Assembly: GCA_903933915.1 (NCBI GenBank)
Contig: CAIZLW010000048.1
Span: 1 to 48,207 of the forward strand
DNA from: an uncultured beta proteobacterium
Lineage (GTDB): Bacteria > Pseudomonadota > Gammaproteobacteria > Burkholderiales > SG8-41
Length of the DNA stretch: 48,207 bases
Direction: 5' to 3'
The position numbers and the translations under genes were made by a program. Below the pieces are notes generated by a model. That model was not told where the DNA came from, made no database searches, and saw only the letters and a list, made by a program, of their open reading frames with translations. Shown one piece after another: positions 16,502-29,735 of this stretch. How positions within the stretch are numbered: position 1 is the stretch's first letter; each line of letters opens with the position of its first letter.

Positions 16502-18217
16502 TTATTGTTGAGTATTGGCTGTATCCATCTTGGCCTTGAGCAAAGCACCAAGGTTGGTCGTGCCCGTGCTCGCCTGTTTATCCGATGCCAGCTTCTGCAT
16601 TGCATCGGTATCTTCTGCAAGGTCTTTTGCCTTGATTGACAGGTTGATCGTGCGATTTTTACGATCGACGTTGATGATCATCGCCGTTACCGAATCGCCT
16701 TCTTTGAGCTTGGTGCGGATATCTTCAACGCGGTCGCGCGAAACTTCCGAAGCGCGCAGGTAGCCTTCCATGTCGCCATCCAGATCGATGACAGCACCTT
16801 TGGCATCGATCGACTTGACCGTGCCGGTGACTACCGAGTTCTTCTCGTGGCCGCCGACGTAGCTGGAGAACGGATCCCCTTCCAGCTGCTTGACGCCCAG
16901 CGAAATACGTTCGCGCTCGACGTCGATCGACAACACCTGGGCTTCGACTTCCTCGCCCTTCTTGTAATTGCGCACAGCTTCTTCGCCGGGTGCATTCCAC
17001 GACAGGTCCGACAGGTGAACCAGGCCATCGATGCCGCCGGCCAGTCCGATGAAGATGCCGAAGTCGGTGATCGACTTGATCTGGCCCTTCACTTTGTCGC
17101 CCTTCTTCGCGTTCATCGAGAATTCTTCCCACGGATTTGCCATGCACTGCTTCATGCCCAGCGAAATGCGGCGGCGGTCTTCGTCGATCTCCAGCACCAT
17201 GACTTCGACTTCGTCACCCAGTTGCACAACTTTCGACGGGTGCACGTTCTTGTTGGTCCAGTCCATCTCGGAGACGTGCACCAGGCCTTCGATGCCCGGC
17301 TCGATCTCAACAAACGCGCCGTAGTCGGTGAGGTTCGAAACCTTGCCGAAGAGACGGGTGTTGGGCGGATAGCGGCGCGACAGGCCCACCCACGGATCTT
17401 CGCCCAGTTGCTTCATGCCCAGCGAGACGCGGTTCTTTTCCTGGTCGAACTTCAACACTTTCGCGGTGACTTCGTCGCCGACGCTGAGCATTTCCGACGG
17501 ATGTTTCACACGACGCCATGCAAGGTCGGTGATGTGCAGCAGGCCGTCGATACCACCCAGATCCACGAACGCGCCGTAGTCGGTGATGTTCTTGACGATG
17601 CCCTTGACGGTGACGCCTTCGCGCAGGTTCTCGAGCAGCTTCTGGCGTTCTTCACCCTGGCTCGCTTCCAGCACGGCACGGCGTGACACCACGACGTTGT
17701 TGCGCTTGCGGTCGAGCTTGATGACTTTGAATTCCATTTCCTTATTTTCGTACGGCGTCGTGTCTTTGACAGGACGCGTATCGACCAGCGAACCGGGCAG
17801 GAAGGCGCGGATGCCGTTGATCATCACGGTCAGGCCGCCTTTGACCTTGCCGCTGATCATGCCCGAAACGATGTTGCCCTTCTCGAGGGCATCTTCCAGT
17901 TCGTGCCATGCAGCCAGGCGTTTGGCCTTGTCGCGCGACAGGCGGGTTTCGCCGTAACCGTCTTCGAGGGATTCGATCGCGACGCTGACAAAATCGCCGA
18001 TTTTTACATCGACTTCGCCACGATCGTTGTGGAATTCTTCCGCAGCAATATAGCTTTCGGATTTGAGGCCGGCGTTGACCACAACAAAATTGTCATCAAT
18101 ACGAACGACTTCGGCGGTAATCACTTCGCCGATGCGCATTTCTTTGAGGGTCAGACTCTCTTCAAAGAGTGCGGCAAAGCTTTCGGTGGCAGCGGCTTGA
18201 GGGGTTGGTTTCATCAT
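16502..18217 (-). CDS. rpsA: 30S ribosomal protein S1
   Basis: The 571-residue protein consists of six S1 RNA-binding domains; the copies with the motif (I/V)[21 protein letters not shown], with [20 protein letters not shown] and with [20 protein letters not shown] are the best conserved. S1 holds mRNA on the small subunit. Two adjacent ATGs at 18217 and 18214 could each start the protein (MMKPTPQ), and neither has a strong ribosome site, which fits the known dependence of rpsA on its leader and on S1 autoregulation. The leader contains a CCACGGG/CCCGTGG hairpin (18271-18293). Confidence 0.97.
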   Translation of the reverse strand: MMKPTPQAAATESFAALFEESLTLKEMRIGEVITAEVVRIDDNFVVVNAGLKSESYIAAEEFHNDRGEVDVKIGDFVSVAIESLEDGYGETRLSRDKAKRLAAWHELEDALEKGNIVSGMISGKVKGGLTVMINGIRAFLPGSLVDTRPVKDTTPYENKEMEFKVIKLDRKRNNVVVSRRAVLEASQGEERQKLLENLREGVTVKGIVKNITDYGAFVDLGGIDGLLHITDLAWRRVKHPSEMLSVGDEVTAKVLKFDQEKNRVSLGMKQLGEDPWVGLSRRYPPNTRLFGKVSNLTDYGAFVEIEPGIEGLVHVSEMDWTNKNVHPSKVVQLGDEVEVMVLEIDEDRRRISLGMKQCMANPWEEFSMNAKKGDKVKGQIKSITDFGIFIGLAGGIDGLVHLSDLSWNAPGEEAVRNYKKGEEVEAQVLSIDVERERISLGVKQLEGDPFSSYVGGHEKNSVVTGTVKSIDAKGAVIDLDGDMEGYLRASEVSRDRVEDIRTKLKEGDSVTAMIINVDRKNRTINLSIKAKDLAEDTDAMQKLASDKQASTGTTNLGALLKAKMDTANTQQ

Positions 18218-18270
18218 AGGAATCAGCAGGTTAACACACCCGTTACAGAAGCGGGAGTGGGTTTAACAAA

Positions 18271-18293
18271 CCACGGGTTTTGGTGGCCCGTGG
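18271..18293 (-). promoter_or_regulatory. Hairpin in the rpsA leader
   Basis: A perfect 7-bp stem, CCACGGG (18271-18277) and CCCGTGG (18287-18293), lies between cmk and rpsA. In other bacteria the rpsA leader folds to allow S1 autoregulation; whether this hairpin does so is a guess. It has no following T run, so it is not a plain terminator. Confidence 0.35.
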
Positions 18294-18309
18294 CACCGGG
18301 TAGTGCGTT

Positions 18310-18984
18310 TTAGTGCTCTTTTTGATGCTCTTGATACAACTGCAGGACCTTGGCCACTACCGCATCCACCGCAATTCCGGTGGTGTCGAACTCAATGGCT
18401 TCGGCACACTTCAGCAGGGGCGCCGCGGCGCGATTGCTATCGCGATGATCGCGGTCGCGGATGTCCTGCAAAAGGGAGGGCATACTAGCATCGACTTCCT
18501 TTGTGATCAACTGCTTATAGCGCCTTTGCGCGCGCTCTTCAGGGGTCGCCGTCAGGTAAATTTTGAGGCGGGCATCGGGGAAAACCACCGAGCCCATGTC
18601 GCGCCCGTCCGCCACCAATCCCGGCGCCTGGCGGAAGCTGCGCTGCAATGTCATCAACGCGGTACGCACTCCGGGCAAGGCGGCCACCCGCGATGCAGCG
18701 GCGCCGGCCACCTCGCCGCGGATCAGGGCGGATACGTCACGGCCGTCAACCCAAACCGCTTCTCCATTAAATTTAATGTTTAAATTCAATGCGATATGAG
18801 ATATTTCTGGGTCGCTATCGAGATTTGCCCGGCGCTCACCAGCCACCAAACCGACGATCCGGTACAGCGCGCCGCTGTCGAGATAATGGAAGCCCAGGTG
18901 CTGGGCAACGGCCGCGGCGATGGTGCCCTTACCCGACGCCGACGGCCCGTCGATAGCGATCACCGGAATGACGGACGCCCCCAT
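18310..18984 (-). CDS. cmk: Cytidylate kinase
   Basis: The protein of about 224 residues phosphorylates CMP and dCMP. The P-loop DGPSASGKGT is at the N-terminus; DSGALYRIVG and VADGRDMGSVVFPDA form the CMP-binding and LID regions. The ATG at 18982-18984 directly follows the aroA stop; a TTG two codons earlier overlaps that stop and cannot be excluded. The aroA-cmk-rpsA order is conserved, and the tight junction suggests translational coupling to aroA. Confidence 0.95.
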   Translation of the reverse strand: MGASVIPVIAIDGPSASGKGTIAAAVAQHLGFHYLDSGALYRIVGLVAGERRANLDSDPEISHIALNLNIKFNGEAVWVDGRDVSALIRGEVAGAAASRVAALPGVRTALMTLQRSFRQAPGLVADGRDMGSVVFPDARLKIYLTATPEERAQRRYKQLITKEVDASMPSLLQDIRDRDHRDSNRAAAPLLKCAEAIEFDTTGIAVDAVVAKVLQLYQEHQKEH

Positions 18985-18986
18985 CC

Positions 18987-20315
18987 TCAACGCACCGTCA
19001 CGCCGGCCAGGACCGGGAAATAGTCCGGAAACGTCTTCGCCACACAGCCCGGATCATTGATCCGTACCGCCACCCCGCCCAGCGCGGCCAGCGAAAAACA
19101 CATGGCCATGCGGTGGTCGTCATAAGTATCGATGGTCGCGGGCAGCCACTGCGCCGGCGGCGTGATCTTCAGGTAGTCCGCGCCCTCCTCGACAACCGCA
19201 CCCAGCTTGGCCAGTTCCCTGGCCATCGCGGCAATGCGATCAGTCTCTTTGACCCGCCAGCTCGCGATGTTGCGCAGAGTGGTCGTGCCGTCGGCAAACA
19301 ATGCGGCCATTGCCAGCGTCATCGCCGCATCCGGGATGTGATTGCAGTCGAGTTCGACCGCGCGCAGCCGACCGCGTTGCCGCGCCTCATCACCCGCAGA
19401 AGCCTCAATCCAGTGTTCACCCATGGTGATGGCTGCGCCCATCTGCGCCAGCGCATCGGCAAAGCGCACATCACCCTGCGTGCTGTCGCGACCCACGCCC
19501 TGCACGCGCACCGGACCACCGCCGTTCAAACCGCTGATCGCGCCGGCCGCGAGGAAATACGATGCAGAGGAGGCATCGCCTTCCACATACAGTTCACCGG
19601 GGCTGACATATCGCGCGCCGGCCGGCACGGTGAATGAGCGCCAGCCATCGCGTTCCACAGTCACGCCAAAGCGGCGCATCGCGTTCAGCGTGATCTCGAT
19701 ATAGGGTTTGGAAATCAGTTCACCGTCGATGCGCACCACTGTCTTGCCGCCCAGCAAGGGCAGCGCCATCAGCAGACCGGTCAGATACTGACTCGATACA
19801 TTGCCGCGGATGCTGACCTCACCCCGCGTATCCAGCGCACCGGCATGAATCGCCAGCGGCGGAAATCCGTCATTGCCCGGATAATCGATCCTGGCGCCCA
19901 AAGTCCGCAGCGCATCGACCAGATCACCGATCGGCCGCTCATGCATGCGCGCGACGCCATCGATGCGGTATTCACCACCGCAAAGTGCCAAGGCAGCGGT
20001 CAACGTGCGTACCGCAGTGCCGGCATTGCCCAGGAACAATTCGGCTTTTTTCACCGGAAAGGCGCCGTTGACCCCATCAACTTTTACGGCGTGCTCTCCA
20101 GCCGGCTCATGCTTTACGCCCAACGCAGCCAGTGCCGCAAGCATGTAACGGGTGTCATCGGATTCCAGCACTTCGCGCAGCGTGGTCTCGCCCTGCGCCA
20201 GTGCAGCCAGCAGCAACATGCGATTGGTGATGCTTTTGGAACCCGGCAGCAGTACCGTGCCGCGCACTGCGCGGATCGGCTGCAGGTCGAGATATTCGAG
20301 GCGCTCGGCGCTCAT
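18987..20315 (-). CDS. aroA: 3-phosphoshikimate 1-carboxyvinyltransferase (EPSP synthase)
   Basis: The 442-residue enzyme joins shikimate 3-phosphate and PEP on the way to chorismate and is the target of glyphosate. It is a class I type: [18 protein letters not shown] at residues 23-40, [15 protein letters not shown] at 93-107, and [14 protein letters not shown]. At the place of E. coli Pro101 in the GNAGTAxRP loop this protein has Thr104 (codon at 20004-20006), a position where Ser or Thr is known to lower glyphosate affinity. The gene lies between tyrA and cmk. Confidence 0.97.
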   Translation of the reverse strand: MSAERLEYLDLQPIRAVRGTVLLPGSKSITNRMLLLAALAQGETTLREVLESDDTRYMLAALAALGVKHEPAGEHAVKVDGVNGAFPVKKAELFLGNAGTAVRTLTAALALCGGEYRIDGVARMHERPIGDLVDALRTLGARIDYPGNDGFPPLAIHAGALDTRGEVSIRGNVSSQYLTGLLMALPLLGGKTVVRIDGELISKPYIEITLNAMRRFGVTVERDGWRSFTVPAGARYVSPGELYVEGDASSASYFLAAGAISGLNGGGPVRVQGVGRDSTQGDVRFADALAQMGAAITMGEHWIEASAGDEARQRGRLRAVELDCNHIPDAAMTLAMAALFADGTTTLRNIASWRVKETDRIAAMARELAKLGAVVEEGADYLKITPPAQWLPATIDTYDDHRMAMCFSLAALGGVAVRINDPGCVAKTFPDYFPVLAGVTVR

Positions 20316-20325
20316 CAGGGACGTC

Positions 20326-21207
20326 TTATTTACGCTTGATCAGCCAGCGTGCCCGCGCCTGCTGTGCTGAACGGAACATCGCTTCCAGCGCATCGCCATC
20401 ACCTGCCGCCAGCGACGCACGGGCCGCTTCCAATTCACTGATGTAGCCGTCGAGCAAGGGCACCAGCGCGCTGCGATTGGCGACACAGATGTCGCGCCAC
20501 ATTTCCGGCGAGCTGCCGGCGATGCGCACGGTGTCGCGCAGACCGCCGCCGGAAAAACCCAGCAACCGTTTGGCATCGCGCCGCTGCGCCAGCTGGTTGA
20601 CCAGCGCAAACGCGACCACATGCGGCAGGTGACTGACCGCACCGAAAATTTCATCGTGCTCGGCTGCCTCAAGCCGCACGATGTTCGCACCGCAGGCCGT
20701 CCATGCCGCGCGCACCAGACGCACCGCTGCTGCTTTGGTCTCCTTCTGCGGCAGCAGGATCAGATTGCGATCACGGAACAGCTCGGGAAATGCTGCAGCG
20801 GCACCGCTGTGTTCAGTGCCGGCGATCGGATGCGCCGGCACAAACATCGGAAAATGCGCCCCCAGATGTTTGCGCGCCGCCTCGATCACATCCTGCTTGG
20901 TGCTGCCGGCGTCGGTCACCACCGCATGCGGCGGCAGCGCCGGCGCAATGCGCGCGAAAATGCCGGGCATCTGTCCGACCGGCGCCCCGATCAACACCAG
21001 ATCGGCGCCGGCAACGGCATGCGCAACATCGGTCTCGGCCTTGTCGATCACGCCCAGACGCAGCGCATCCTTCAGATTCTTGCGGCTGCGGCCGACACCG
21101 ACCACCTGCCTGACCATACGCGCCTTTTTCAGCGCCAGCGCAAACGAACCGCCGATCAGGCCGACGCCAATGACCACTAGTTTGTTGATGCGGGGTTTTG
21201 TCGCCAT
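20326..21207 (-). CDS. tyrA: Prephenate dehydrogenase
   Basis: The 293-residue enzyme oxidises prephenate (or arogenate) for tyrosine synthesis. The N-terminal nucleotide-binding motif is [17 protein letters not shown], and [14 protein letters not shown] is the substrate-binding HPxxG region. No chorismate mutase or ACT domain is attached, so the mutase activity must come from PheA, encoded two genes upstream. It precedes aroA with 10 bases between the genes. Confidence 0.94.
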   Translation of the reverse strand: MATKPRINKLVVIGVGLIGGSFALALKKARMVRQVVGVGRSRKNLKDALRLGVIDKAETDVAHAVAGADLVLIGAPVGQMPGIFARIAPALPPHAVVTDAGSTKQDVIEAARKHLGAHFPMFVPAHPIAGTEHSGAAAAFPELFRDRNLILLPQKETKAAAVRLVRAAWTACGANIVRLEAAEHDEIFGAVSHLPHVVAFALVNQLAQRRDAKRLLGFSGGGLRDTVRIAGSSPEMWRDICVANRSALVPLLDGYISELEAARASLAAGDGDALEAMFRSAQQARARWLIKRK

Positions 21208-21231
21208 GGAATCCTCTGGGCAAATAGCCGC

Positions 21232-22332
21232 TCAGGCGGCCAACGCCTGCCGCAGCGCGTCGAGGAAACGTGCATTTTCGGATTCAAGCCCGATCGACAC
21301 GCGCAGATGATCAGGCATGCCATAGGCGGCAATGGGCCGCACGATGACGCCCGCGTGCAGCAGTTTCTGGAACACCGTTGCGGCACCCGGCACCTTGAAG
21401 GTCACGAAGTTGCCGTATGAAGGAATATGCGCAAGGCCCTGTTGCTTCAGCCCCGCCACGATCTGATCCATGCCGCGGCAGTTCAGCTCATAACTCTCGC
21501 GGATGAATTGCGCGTCATCCAGTGCAGCAGCAGCGGCAGCGAGCGACAGGCTGTTGACGTTGAACGGCTGGCGCACGCGGTTCATCAGGTCGGCTACACC
21601 CGGCGCGCCCATGGCATAACCCACGCGCAGGCCGGCGAGTCCGTACACTTTCGAAAAGGTACGGGTAATCAGCAGATTGGGATATTTGTTCAGCCACGCG
21701 ATGCTGTCGTAGCGATACTCCGGGCGCAGGTATTCGTTATAGGCCTCGTCGAGCACCACCAGAACATCCTGCGACAGACCTGCGATGAATGATTCCAGCG
21801 CGGGACCCGGCACATAGGTTCCGGTCGGGTTGTTCGGATTGGCGACGAATACGATACGCGTATCAGCGCGCACCGCTCGCGCCATCGCATCCAGATCATG
21901 GCCGTAGTCTTGCGCCGGCACCGCAATGCCCTGCGCGCCGACAGCCTGTACCGCCAGCGGATACACCGCAAACGCGTGCTGTGAATAAACCGCCGAGAGC
22001 CCGGGCGCCAGAAACGACCGTGCAGCCAACTCCAGCACGTCGTTGGAACCGTTACCGAGCACGATGCCGTCCATGGCCACAGCAAAACGCCGCGACAATG
22101 CCTGCTTCAGTTCAAAGCCGTTGCCGTCCGGATAACGCGCCAGACCGTCGAGCAAGGCGCGCATTGCCTGCAAGGCCTTCGGACTGACGCCCAGCGGATT
22201 CTCGTTGGAAGCGAGCTTGACGATGCCCGACTCTTCCACACCGAGCTCGCGTGCCAGTTCCGACGTCGGCTTGCCCGGTTGATAGGGTGCAATGGCGCGG
22301 ATATAGCCCGGCGCGAGATCACAGACACTCAT
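21232..22332 (-). CDS. hisC: Histidinol-phosphate/aromatic aminotransferase
   Basis: A 366-residue class I/II aminotransferase. The PLP lysine lies in [19 protein letters not shown], and [18 protein letters not shown] and [10 protein letters not shown] are the usual cofactor and substrate elements. HisC makes histidinol phosphate; its position between pheA and tyrA, away from other his genes, suggests it also, or mainly, serves phenylalanine and tyrosine transamination, as the second hisC copy does in related genomes. The ATG is at 22330-22332. Confidence 0.92.
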   Translation of the reverse strand: MSVCDLAPGYIRAIAPYQPGKPTSELARELGVEESGIVKLASNENPLGVSPKALQAMRALLDGLARYPDGNGFELKQALSRRFAVAMDGIVLGNGSNDVLELAARSFLAPGLSAVYSQHAFAVYPLAVQAVGAQGIAVPAQDYGHDLDAMARAVRADTRIVFVANPNNPTGTYVPGPALESFIAGLSQDVLVVLDEAYNEYLRPEYRYDSIAWLNKYPNLLITRTFSKVYGLAGLRVGYAMGAPGVADLMNRVRQPFNVNSLSLAAAAAALDDAQFIRESYELNCRGMDQIVAGLKQQGLAHIPSYGNFVTFKVPGAATVFQKLLHAGVIVRPIAAYGMPDHLRVSIGLESENARFLDALRQALAA

Positions 22333-22366
22333 GATTATTTATTCAATAAAAACAAATACTTACGGA

Positions 22367-23431
22367 TTAACCCGCGACGGGATAGGAACCCAGCACCTTG
22401 AGGAACGCCGCCTTGCGGCCCAGAGCCGCCAGTGCGCGCGCCACCTTGGGTTCAAGCTGATGGCCTTCGATGTCGATGTAGAACACGTATTCCCAGCGCC
22501 CGGTGCGCGCAGGACGGGATTCCAGCCGCGTCATGCTCACGCCATGTTTTGCCAGCGGCGTCAGCAGGTCGTGGATCGCACCCGGCACGTTGCTCGTGGA
22601 CAGGATCAGCGAAGTCTTGTCGCGTCCCGATGGCGCGGCATCTTCCTTAGCGATCACCGCGAAACGCGTGGTGTTCTTGGGGTCATCCTCGATGTTGCGT
22701 GCGAGCAGCTTGAGCCCGTACAGCGCAGCTGCCATGCTGCTGGCAATGGCGGCGCTTCGCTTGTCCTTGCTCGCCAACCGTGCAGCCTCCGCATTGCTGA
22801 CCACCGCCACCCGCTCCGCGTCCGGCAGATGTCGCGACAGCCACTGCTGGCATTGCGCCAGGCTCTGCGTATGCGAATAAACCGTGCGTATGCCGCCACG
22901 AACGCGCGCGTTGCTCATCAGGCACTGGCGCACCGGCAGATTCACCTCACCACAGATGCGCACCGAGGTATTGAGCAGCAGATCCAGCGTGCGGCCGACC
23001 GCGCCTTCGGTGGAATTCTCCACCGGCACCACGCCATACGCCAACTCACCGGTTTCGATCGCACGAAACACTTCATCGATGCTGGCCAGCGGCTTGCCGC
23101 CGGTGGAGGCACCGAAATGTTTGACCACCGCTTCCTGACTGAACGTGCCTTCAGGGCCGAGATAGGCTACGGCCATCTGCTGTTCCAGCGCGCGGCAGGC
23201 CGACATGATCTCGATAAACAGCCTCGACAGTGCCGTGGCGGACAACGGCCCCTTGTTCAGTTCGCGAACTCGACGCAGGACCTGGGCTTCGCGTTCGGGC
23301 TTGTAGGCGGCGGCATTGCCCTTGGCATGCCAGGCCTGCTGCGCCAGCTTGGCCCGTGCCGACAGGAGTTCAACCAGACGGGTGTCCAGCGCGTCGATTT
23401 TGCTGCGGATATTGTTCAGCGAAGCAGCCAT
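22367..23431 (-). CDS. pheA: Chorismate mutase/prephenate dehydratase (P-protein)
   Basis: The 354-residue bifunctional protein has an AroQ-type mutase domain at residues 1-90 (LNNIRSKIDALDTRLVELLSAR), the dehydratase domain starting at VAYLGPEGTFSQEA with the active-site region SNARVRGGIRTVYSH, and a C-terminal ACT domain with the phenylalanine-binding motif TRLESRP. It turns chorismate into phenylpyruvate and is normally inhibited by phenylalanine. The ATG is at 23429-23431; the short gap to the upstream dehydrogenase gene is filled by a repeat. Confidence 0.96.
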   Translation of the reverse strand: MAASLNNIRSKIDALDTRLVELLSARAKLAQQAWHAKGNAAAYKPEREAQVLRRVRELNKGPLSATALSRLFIEIMSACRALEQQMAVAYLGPEGTFSQEAVVKHFGASTGGKPLASIDEVFRAIETGELAYGVVPVENSTEGAVGRTLDLLLNTSVRICGEVNLPVRQCLMSNARVRGGIRTVYSHTQSLAQCQQWLSRHLPDAERVAVVSNAEAARLASKDKRSAAIASSMAAALYGLKLLARNIEDDPKNTTRFAVIAKEDAAPSGRDKTSLILSTSNVPGAIHDLLTPLAKHGVSMTRLESRPARTGRWEYVFYIDIEGHQLEPKVARALAALGRKAAFLKVLGSYPVAG

Positions 23432-23441
23432 GGGCGAGTGC

Positions 23442-23490
23442 GAGTCAGGGTCAGAGAATCAGGGTGAGAGAGTCGGGGTCAGAATCGGGT
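23442..23490. repeat. Short GGGTCAGA-type direct repeats upstream of pheA
   Basis: The whole gap between pheA and the upstream dehydrogenase gene is built of variants of GAGTCAGGGTCAGAGAATC (23442-23460) and GAGTCGGGGTCAGAATCGGG (23470-23489), with CAGGGTGAGA between. The GGGGTCAGA(G/A)TCG core resembles repeat families associated with REP-type transposases. It separates two genes of one operon without a terminator. Confidence 0.5.
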
Positions 23491-24672
23491 TTAGTGTGCG
23501 GGGAGATATCTTACGGCGAGTACGCCGCTGATGGCAGACAGTTCCGCAATCAGCGAATCCGGCACCGCGCTGTCAACATCTACCAGCGTGTAGGCCATGT
23601 CCCCACGTGACTTGTTGAGCATGTTGTGGATGTTCAGCCCGGCGCGCGCCAAGGCGGTCGATATCTGCCCCACCATGTTCGGCACGTTGGCATTGGCTAT
23701 GGCGACGCGGAAATTCGATTCGCGCGACATCACCGCATCGGCAAAGTTAACCGCATTGCGGATGGTGCCGTGCTCGAGAAAATCGCGGACCTGGTCAGCC
23801 ACCATCACCGCGCAATTGTCCTCGGCTTCACGGGTCGATGCGCCAAGGTGCGGCAACGCCACCACCTGCGGGTGTCCGGCCAGTTTCTCCGACGGAAAAT
23901 CGCAGACATAGCTGCGCAGTTTTTTCGCCGACAGCGCCTCGATCACCGCAGCGTCATCCACAATGCCGTCGCGCGAAAAATTCAGCAGCACCGCGCCTTT
24001 GCGCAGCAATTGCATGCGATCGGCATTCACCAGATTGCGCGTGGCAGTGACCAGCGGCACGTGCAGCGTGATGAAATCGGAAGCCTTCAGCACCTCTTCG
24101 ATCGAATGCGCCTTGCGCACCTGCGCCGGCAGGCTCCACGCCGCATCAACAGTGATTTCCGGGTCGTAGCCGAGCACATCCATACCGAGCTTGATCGCTG
24201 CATCAGCCACCAGACTGCCGATTTTGCCCAGGCCGATCACGCCCAGCGTACGACCGGGCAGTTCGATGCCGGCAAAATGCTTTTTGCCGTCTTCGACCAG
24301 TTTATGCAGTGCCTGGTCATCACCCTTCAGACCATCGACAAAGCGTACTGCCGGCACCAGGTTGCGTGCAGAAATCAGCAGCGCCGCAATCACCAGTTCC
24401 TTGACGGCATTGGCATTGGCGCCCGGCGCATTGAACACCGGCGCGCCGCGCTGGCTCATTTTGTCGACGGGAATGTTGTTGGTGCCGGCACCGGCGCGGC
24501 CGATCGCCTTGACGCTGACCGGGATATCCATCTTGTGCATGTCATGCGAGCGCACGAGGATGCCATCCGGGGCTGCAACATCGGTGCCCACGCTGTAACG
24601 GTCTTTGGGAAAACGCTGCAATCCGACTGCAGCAATGGCATTCAGTGTGAGGATTTTCAACGGCTCAGCCAT
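23491..24672 (-). CDS. serA: D-3-phosphoglycerate dehydrogenase (short form with ACT domain)
   Basis: The 393-residue 2-hydroxyacid dehydrogenase shows [16 protein letters not shown], the NAD-binding [25 protein letters not shown], the catalytic Arg/Glu/His region ([26 protein letters not shown]) and a C-terminal ACT domain ([21 protein letters not shown]) for serine feedback. It oxidises 3-phosphoglycerate in serine synthesis. I start it at the ATG at 24670-24672, where the canonical [11 protein letters not shown] begins; a longer frame back to 24759 only reads out of frame across serC. Its ATG overlaps the end of serC by eight bases, so the two serine enzymes are translationally coupled. 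Confidence 0.92.
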   Translation of the reverse strand: MAEPLKILTLNAIAAVGLQRFPKDRYSVGTDVAAPDGILVRSHDMHKMDIPVSVKAIGRAGAGTNNIPVDKMSQRGAPVFNAPGANANAVKELVIAALLISARNLVPAVRFVDGLKGDDQALHKLVEDGKKHFAGIELPGRTLGVIGLGKIGSLVADAAIKLGMDVLGYDPEITVDAAWSLPAQVRKAHSIEEVLKASDFITLHVPLVTATRNLVNADRMQLLRKGAVLLNFSRDGIVDDAAVIEALSAKKLRSYVCDFPSEKLAGHPQVVALPHLGASTREAEDNCAVMVADQVRDFLEHGTIRNAVNFADAVMSRESNFRVAIANANVPNMVGQISTALARAGLNIHNMLNKSRGDMAYTLVDVDSAVPDSLIAELSAISGVLAVRYLPAH

Positions 24673-25747
24673 GCTTGCGCTCGAATTCACGCATGAATTG
24701 AACCAGCGTCTGCACACCTTCGATCGGCATCGCGTTATAGATCGATGCACGCATGCCACCGACCGAACGGTGCCCCTTGAGTTGCGTCAGCTCCGCCGCT
24801 TCGGTTTCCTGGATGAAGACCTTGTCGAGATCGGCATTGCGCAGCGTGAACGGAATGTTCATCAGCGAACGGTCATCCTTCGCCACCGGCGAGTGATAGA
24901 ACTCGGTCTGGTCGAGATAATCGTAAAGCAGTCCGGCCTTGGCGCGGTTGATCTGCTCCATCGCGGTCATACCGCCCTGCTTTTTCAGCCACTGGAACAC
25001 CAGCCCTGCGACATAAATGCCATAGGTCGCCGGCGTGTTCGACATCGAATCGTTTTCCGCCTGCACCTTGTAATCGAATACGGTGGGCGTGACTGGCAGG
25101 GCCTGGCCCAGCAGATCATCGCGCACGATGACGATGGTCACGCCGGCCGGTCCGATATTCTTCTGCGCGCCGGCGTAAATCAGGCCGTAACGCGACACAT
25201 CCATCGGTCGCGACAGGATGTGCGAGGACATGTCCGCAACAATCGGCACGCCGCCGGTGTCAGGCACCCAATGGAATTCAACGCCGCCAATGGTCTCGTT
25301 GGTTGTCAGATGCACATACGCAGCATCGGGATCGAGCTTCCACTCCGCCTGTTTCGGTGCCCGCGTGTAGTTGTCGGCCTCGGAACTCGCAGCAACATTG
25401 ACCTTGCAGTATTTCTTGGCGTCGGTGATGGCCTTCTTCGACCATTGTCCGGTATTGATGTAATCAGCGTTGGTCTTGCCGCGCAGCAGGTTCATCGGCA
25501 CCACCGCGAACTGCGCCGACGCACCGCCCTGCAGGAACAGCACCTTGTAGTTTTTCGGAATAGCCATCAGTTCGCGCAGGTCGGCTTCGGCCTGGGCGTG
25601 AATGGCGATGAATTCCTTGCCGCGATGGCTCATTTCCATCACCGACATGCCGCTGCCGTGCCAATCGAGCATTTCCGCTGCCGCCTGCTGCAGCACCGGT
25701 TCCGGCAACACTGCCGGACCCGCGCTGAAATTGAATACTCTTGCCAT
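24665..25747 (-). CDS. serC: Phosphoserine aminotransferase
   Basis: The 360-residue class V aminotransferase forms phosphoserine and, in PLP synthesis, phosphohydroxythreonine. [18 protein letters not shown] opens the protein, [11 protein letters not shown] and [11 protein letters not shown] follow, and the PLP lysine lies in [12 protein letters not shown]. The gene lies directly after gyrA on the same strand and before the phosphoglycerate dehydrogenase gene. Confidence 0.96.
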   Translation of the reverse strand: MARVFNFSAGPAVLPEPVLQQAAAEMLDWHGSGMSVMEMSHRGKEFIAIHAQAEADLRELMAIPKNYKVLFLQGGASAQFAVVPMNLLRGKTNADYINTGQWSKKAITDAKKYCKVNVAASSEADNYTRAPKQAEWKLDPDAAYVHLTTNETIGGVEFHWVPDTGGVPIVADMSSHILSRPMDVSRYGLIYAGAQKNIGPAGVTIVIVRDDLLGQALPVTPTVFDYKVQAENDSMSNTPATYGIYVAGLVFQWLKKQGGMTAMEQINRAKAGLLYDYLDQTEFYHSPVAKDDRSLMNIPFTLRNADLDKVFIQETEAAELTQLKGHRSVGGMRASIYNAMPIEGVQTLVQFMREFERKHG

Positions 25748-25822
25748 CAGTTATCTTCTGCCTGAGTTTGAAATTAGTAAATTAGGAAATCAGCAAACGT
25801 CGAACAGCCGCAATCGCTGCGG

Positions 25823-28372
<2,550 letters not shown>

Positions 28373-28883
28373 GGAGTCCGAAGGTGTTATGCGCACCGGG
28401 CCAGGCGATCTGCCAAGCCGCCGATGCTGTTATTGCAAAGCGTGGAATTCTAACATGCAGCCATCCTCGGAACAGTCCGCAGAGCCCCGTTCCGGCGCGC
28501 CACTGAGCGCCATCAGCGCGGGTAAGAATCTTCCCTGTTGCGGTGCACTGCGCGACCTCCAATCCCGCCATTCAAAAGGCGTTGCCATGCGCTTCCGGCA
28601 AGCCGGGCAATGCCTCCGGTTAAAGCGGTCTCCGGCGGGTGGCTGGAGTCGTCCAAAAACGCTGTTATTTGCATGTTCCACAAAGTGAAACTTGCATATG
28701 GGAAAGTGATGTTTTTGAGCAACACTCGCTATGCTTTTTATTTTGGAATCATGTTATTATCTTTTCCAAGGTTTACTCAGGTATCAGGGATGTGATATCT
28801 AGTGGCCTGCAAGTAGTTAAATTTTTTGCTTACCGGCTAACCGGCACATCCCTAAATTTTCGCAAAACAGGAGGATCAAAAAC
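28373..28883. other. Divergent intergenic region between gyrA and ompA
   Basis: No gene is supported in these 511 bases. The gyrA side is GC-rich with weak open frames only. From about 28690 the sequence turns AT-rich, with TTGAGC, TATGCT, TTTATTTTGG and TTATTATC, and this should contain the ompA promoter; several -10/-35 pairs are possible and I cannot choose. A CAGGAGGATC ribosome site precedes the ompA start after a leader of about 100 bases. Confidence 0.5.
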
Positions 28884-29651
28884 ATGCGTTCAGCTCTTAA
28901 GATCACAATCGCCGTTGCGGCGTTCGTTCCGGCACTTGCCTTCGCGCAAGCCAAGGACGGTTACTTGACCGACACCAGAGGCGAAGTGGTTAAAGCCGCT
29001 GGAGCTGGTGTATGCGTTCGGACCAGCGCTTGGACGCCTGCTCTGGCTGTCGCCGAGTGCGATCCGGACCTGGTGAAAAAGGCCGCTCCGCAAAAAGCAG
29101 CCGCAGCAGCGCCGAAAGCCGCCGCCGCAAAACCGGAAACCAAACCGGAAGCCAAGCCGAAGAAACCCCAGCCCCTGAATATCGAAGAGAAAATCGAGCT
29201 TCAAGGCATGGAATTCAACAAAGCTGACATGACCGCCGACAACAAGACGGATCTGGACGCGTTCATCGGCGACCTCGCAAAAGCCAACAAGCAACGCAGC
29301 GCAGTCCGCTTTGGCGCGATCATCGTAACCGGCCACACCGATCGTATCGGCAGCATCAAGCACAACATGAAGCTGTCCGAGAAGCGCGCGATCACGGTCA
29401 AGGACTACATCGTCTCCAAAGGCTACGACCAGAAGCTGATTTTCTGGGAAGGCAAAGGCCCGAAACAGCCGATCCCCGTGACCAAGTTCTGCGACAACAA
29501 GATGAAGCGTAAACAGCTCATCGAGTGCCTGGCGCCGAACCGTCGCGTGACCGTCGAAGTCGTTGGTCAAGCTGACCCGACTCCGAAACCGGCTGCAAAG
29601 CCGGCCGCTAAGCCGGAAACCAAACCGGAAGCCAAACCGGAAGCCAAGTAA
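28884..29651 (+). CDS. ompA: OmpA-family outer-membrane protein
   Basis: The 255-residue protein has a signal peptide (ALKITIAVAAFVPALAFA), a short region with two cysteines (GVCVRTS, AECDPD), an Ala/Lys/Pro-rich linker, an OmpA-C peptidoglycan-binding domain and a second Lys/Pro/Glu repeat tail (KPETKPEAKPEAK). In the OmpA domain, VTGHTDRIGSIKHNMKLSEKRAITVKDYIVSKG supplies the Asp and Arg that bind diaminopimelate. There is no N-terminal beta-barrel, so it is the barrel-less type that anchors to the wall. A strong CAGGAGG ribosome site and a terminator on the far side mark a well-expressed single gene, located beside gyrA as in other betaproteobacteria. Confidence 0.93.
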   Translation: MRSALKITIAVAAFVPALAFAQAKDGYLTDTRGEVVKAAGAGVCVRTSAWTPALAVAECDPDLVKKAAPQKAAAAAPKAAAAKPETKPEAKPKKPQPLNIEEKIELQGMEFNKADMTADNKTDLDAFIGDLAKANKQRSAVRFGAIIVTGHTDRIGSIKHNMKLSEKRAITVKDYIVSKGYDQKLIFWEGKGPKQPIPVTKFCDNKMKRKQLIECLAPNRRVTVEVVGQADPTPKPAAKPAAKPETKPEAKPEAK

Positions 29652-29668
29652 CCAGTAACTGCATCATC

Positions 29669-29700
29669 AAAAAGCCCTGCTTCGGCAGGGCTTTTTTTTT
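29669..29700 (+). terminator. Rho-independent terminator of ompA
   Basis: AAAAAGCCCTGC (29669-29680) pairs with GCAGGGCTTTTT (29685-29696) around a TTCG tetraloop, followed by more T. It stands 18 bases after the stop. Confidence 0.93.
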
Positions 29701-29735
29701 GCACTACAATCTCTTTTTCCCGCCATATTCTCCGC

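Noticed and set aside
24673..24759. N-terminal extension of the phosphoglycerate dehydrogenase
   Set aside because: It is an out-of-frame reading of the serC end; the family start MAEPLKI lies downstream.
25808..25822. CCGCA/TGCGG hairpin after gyrA as terminator
   Set aside because: Only five base pairs and no T run on the minus strand; serC is probably co-transcribed or has a weak own promoter.
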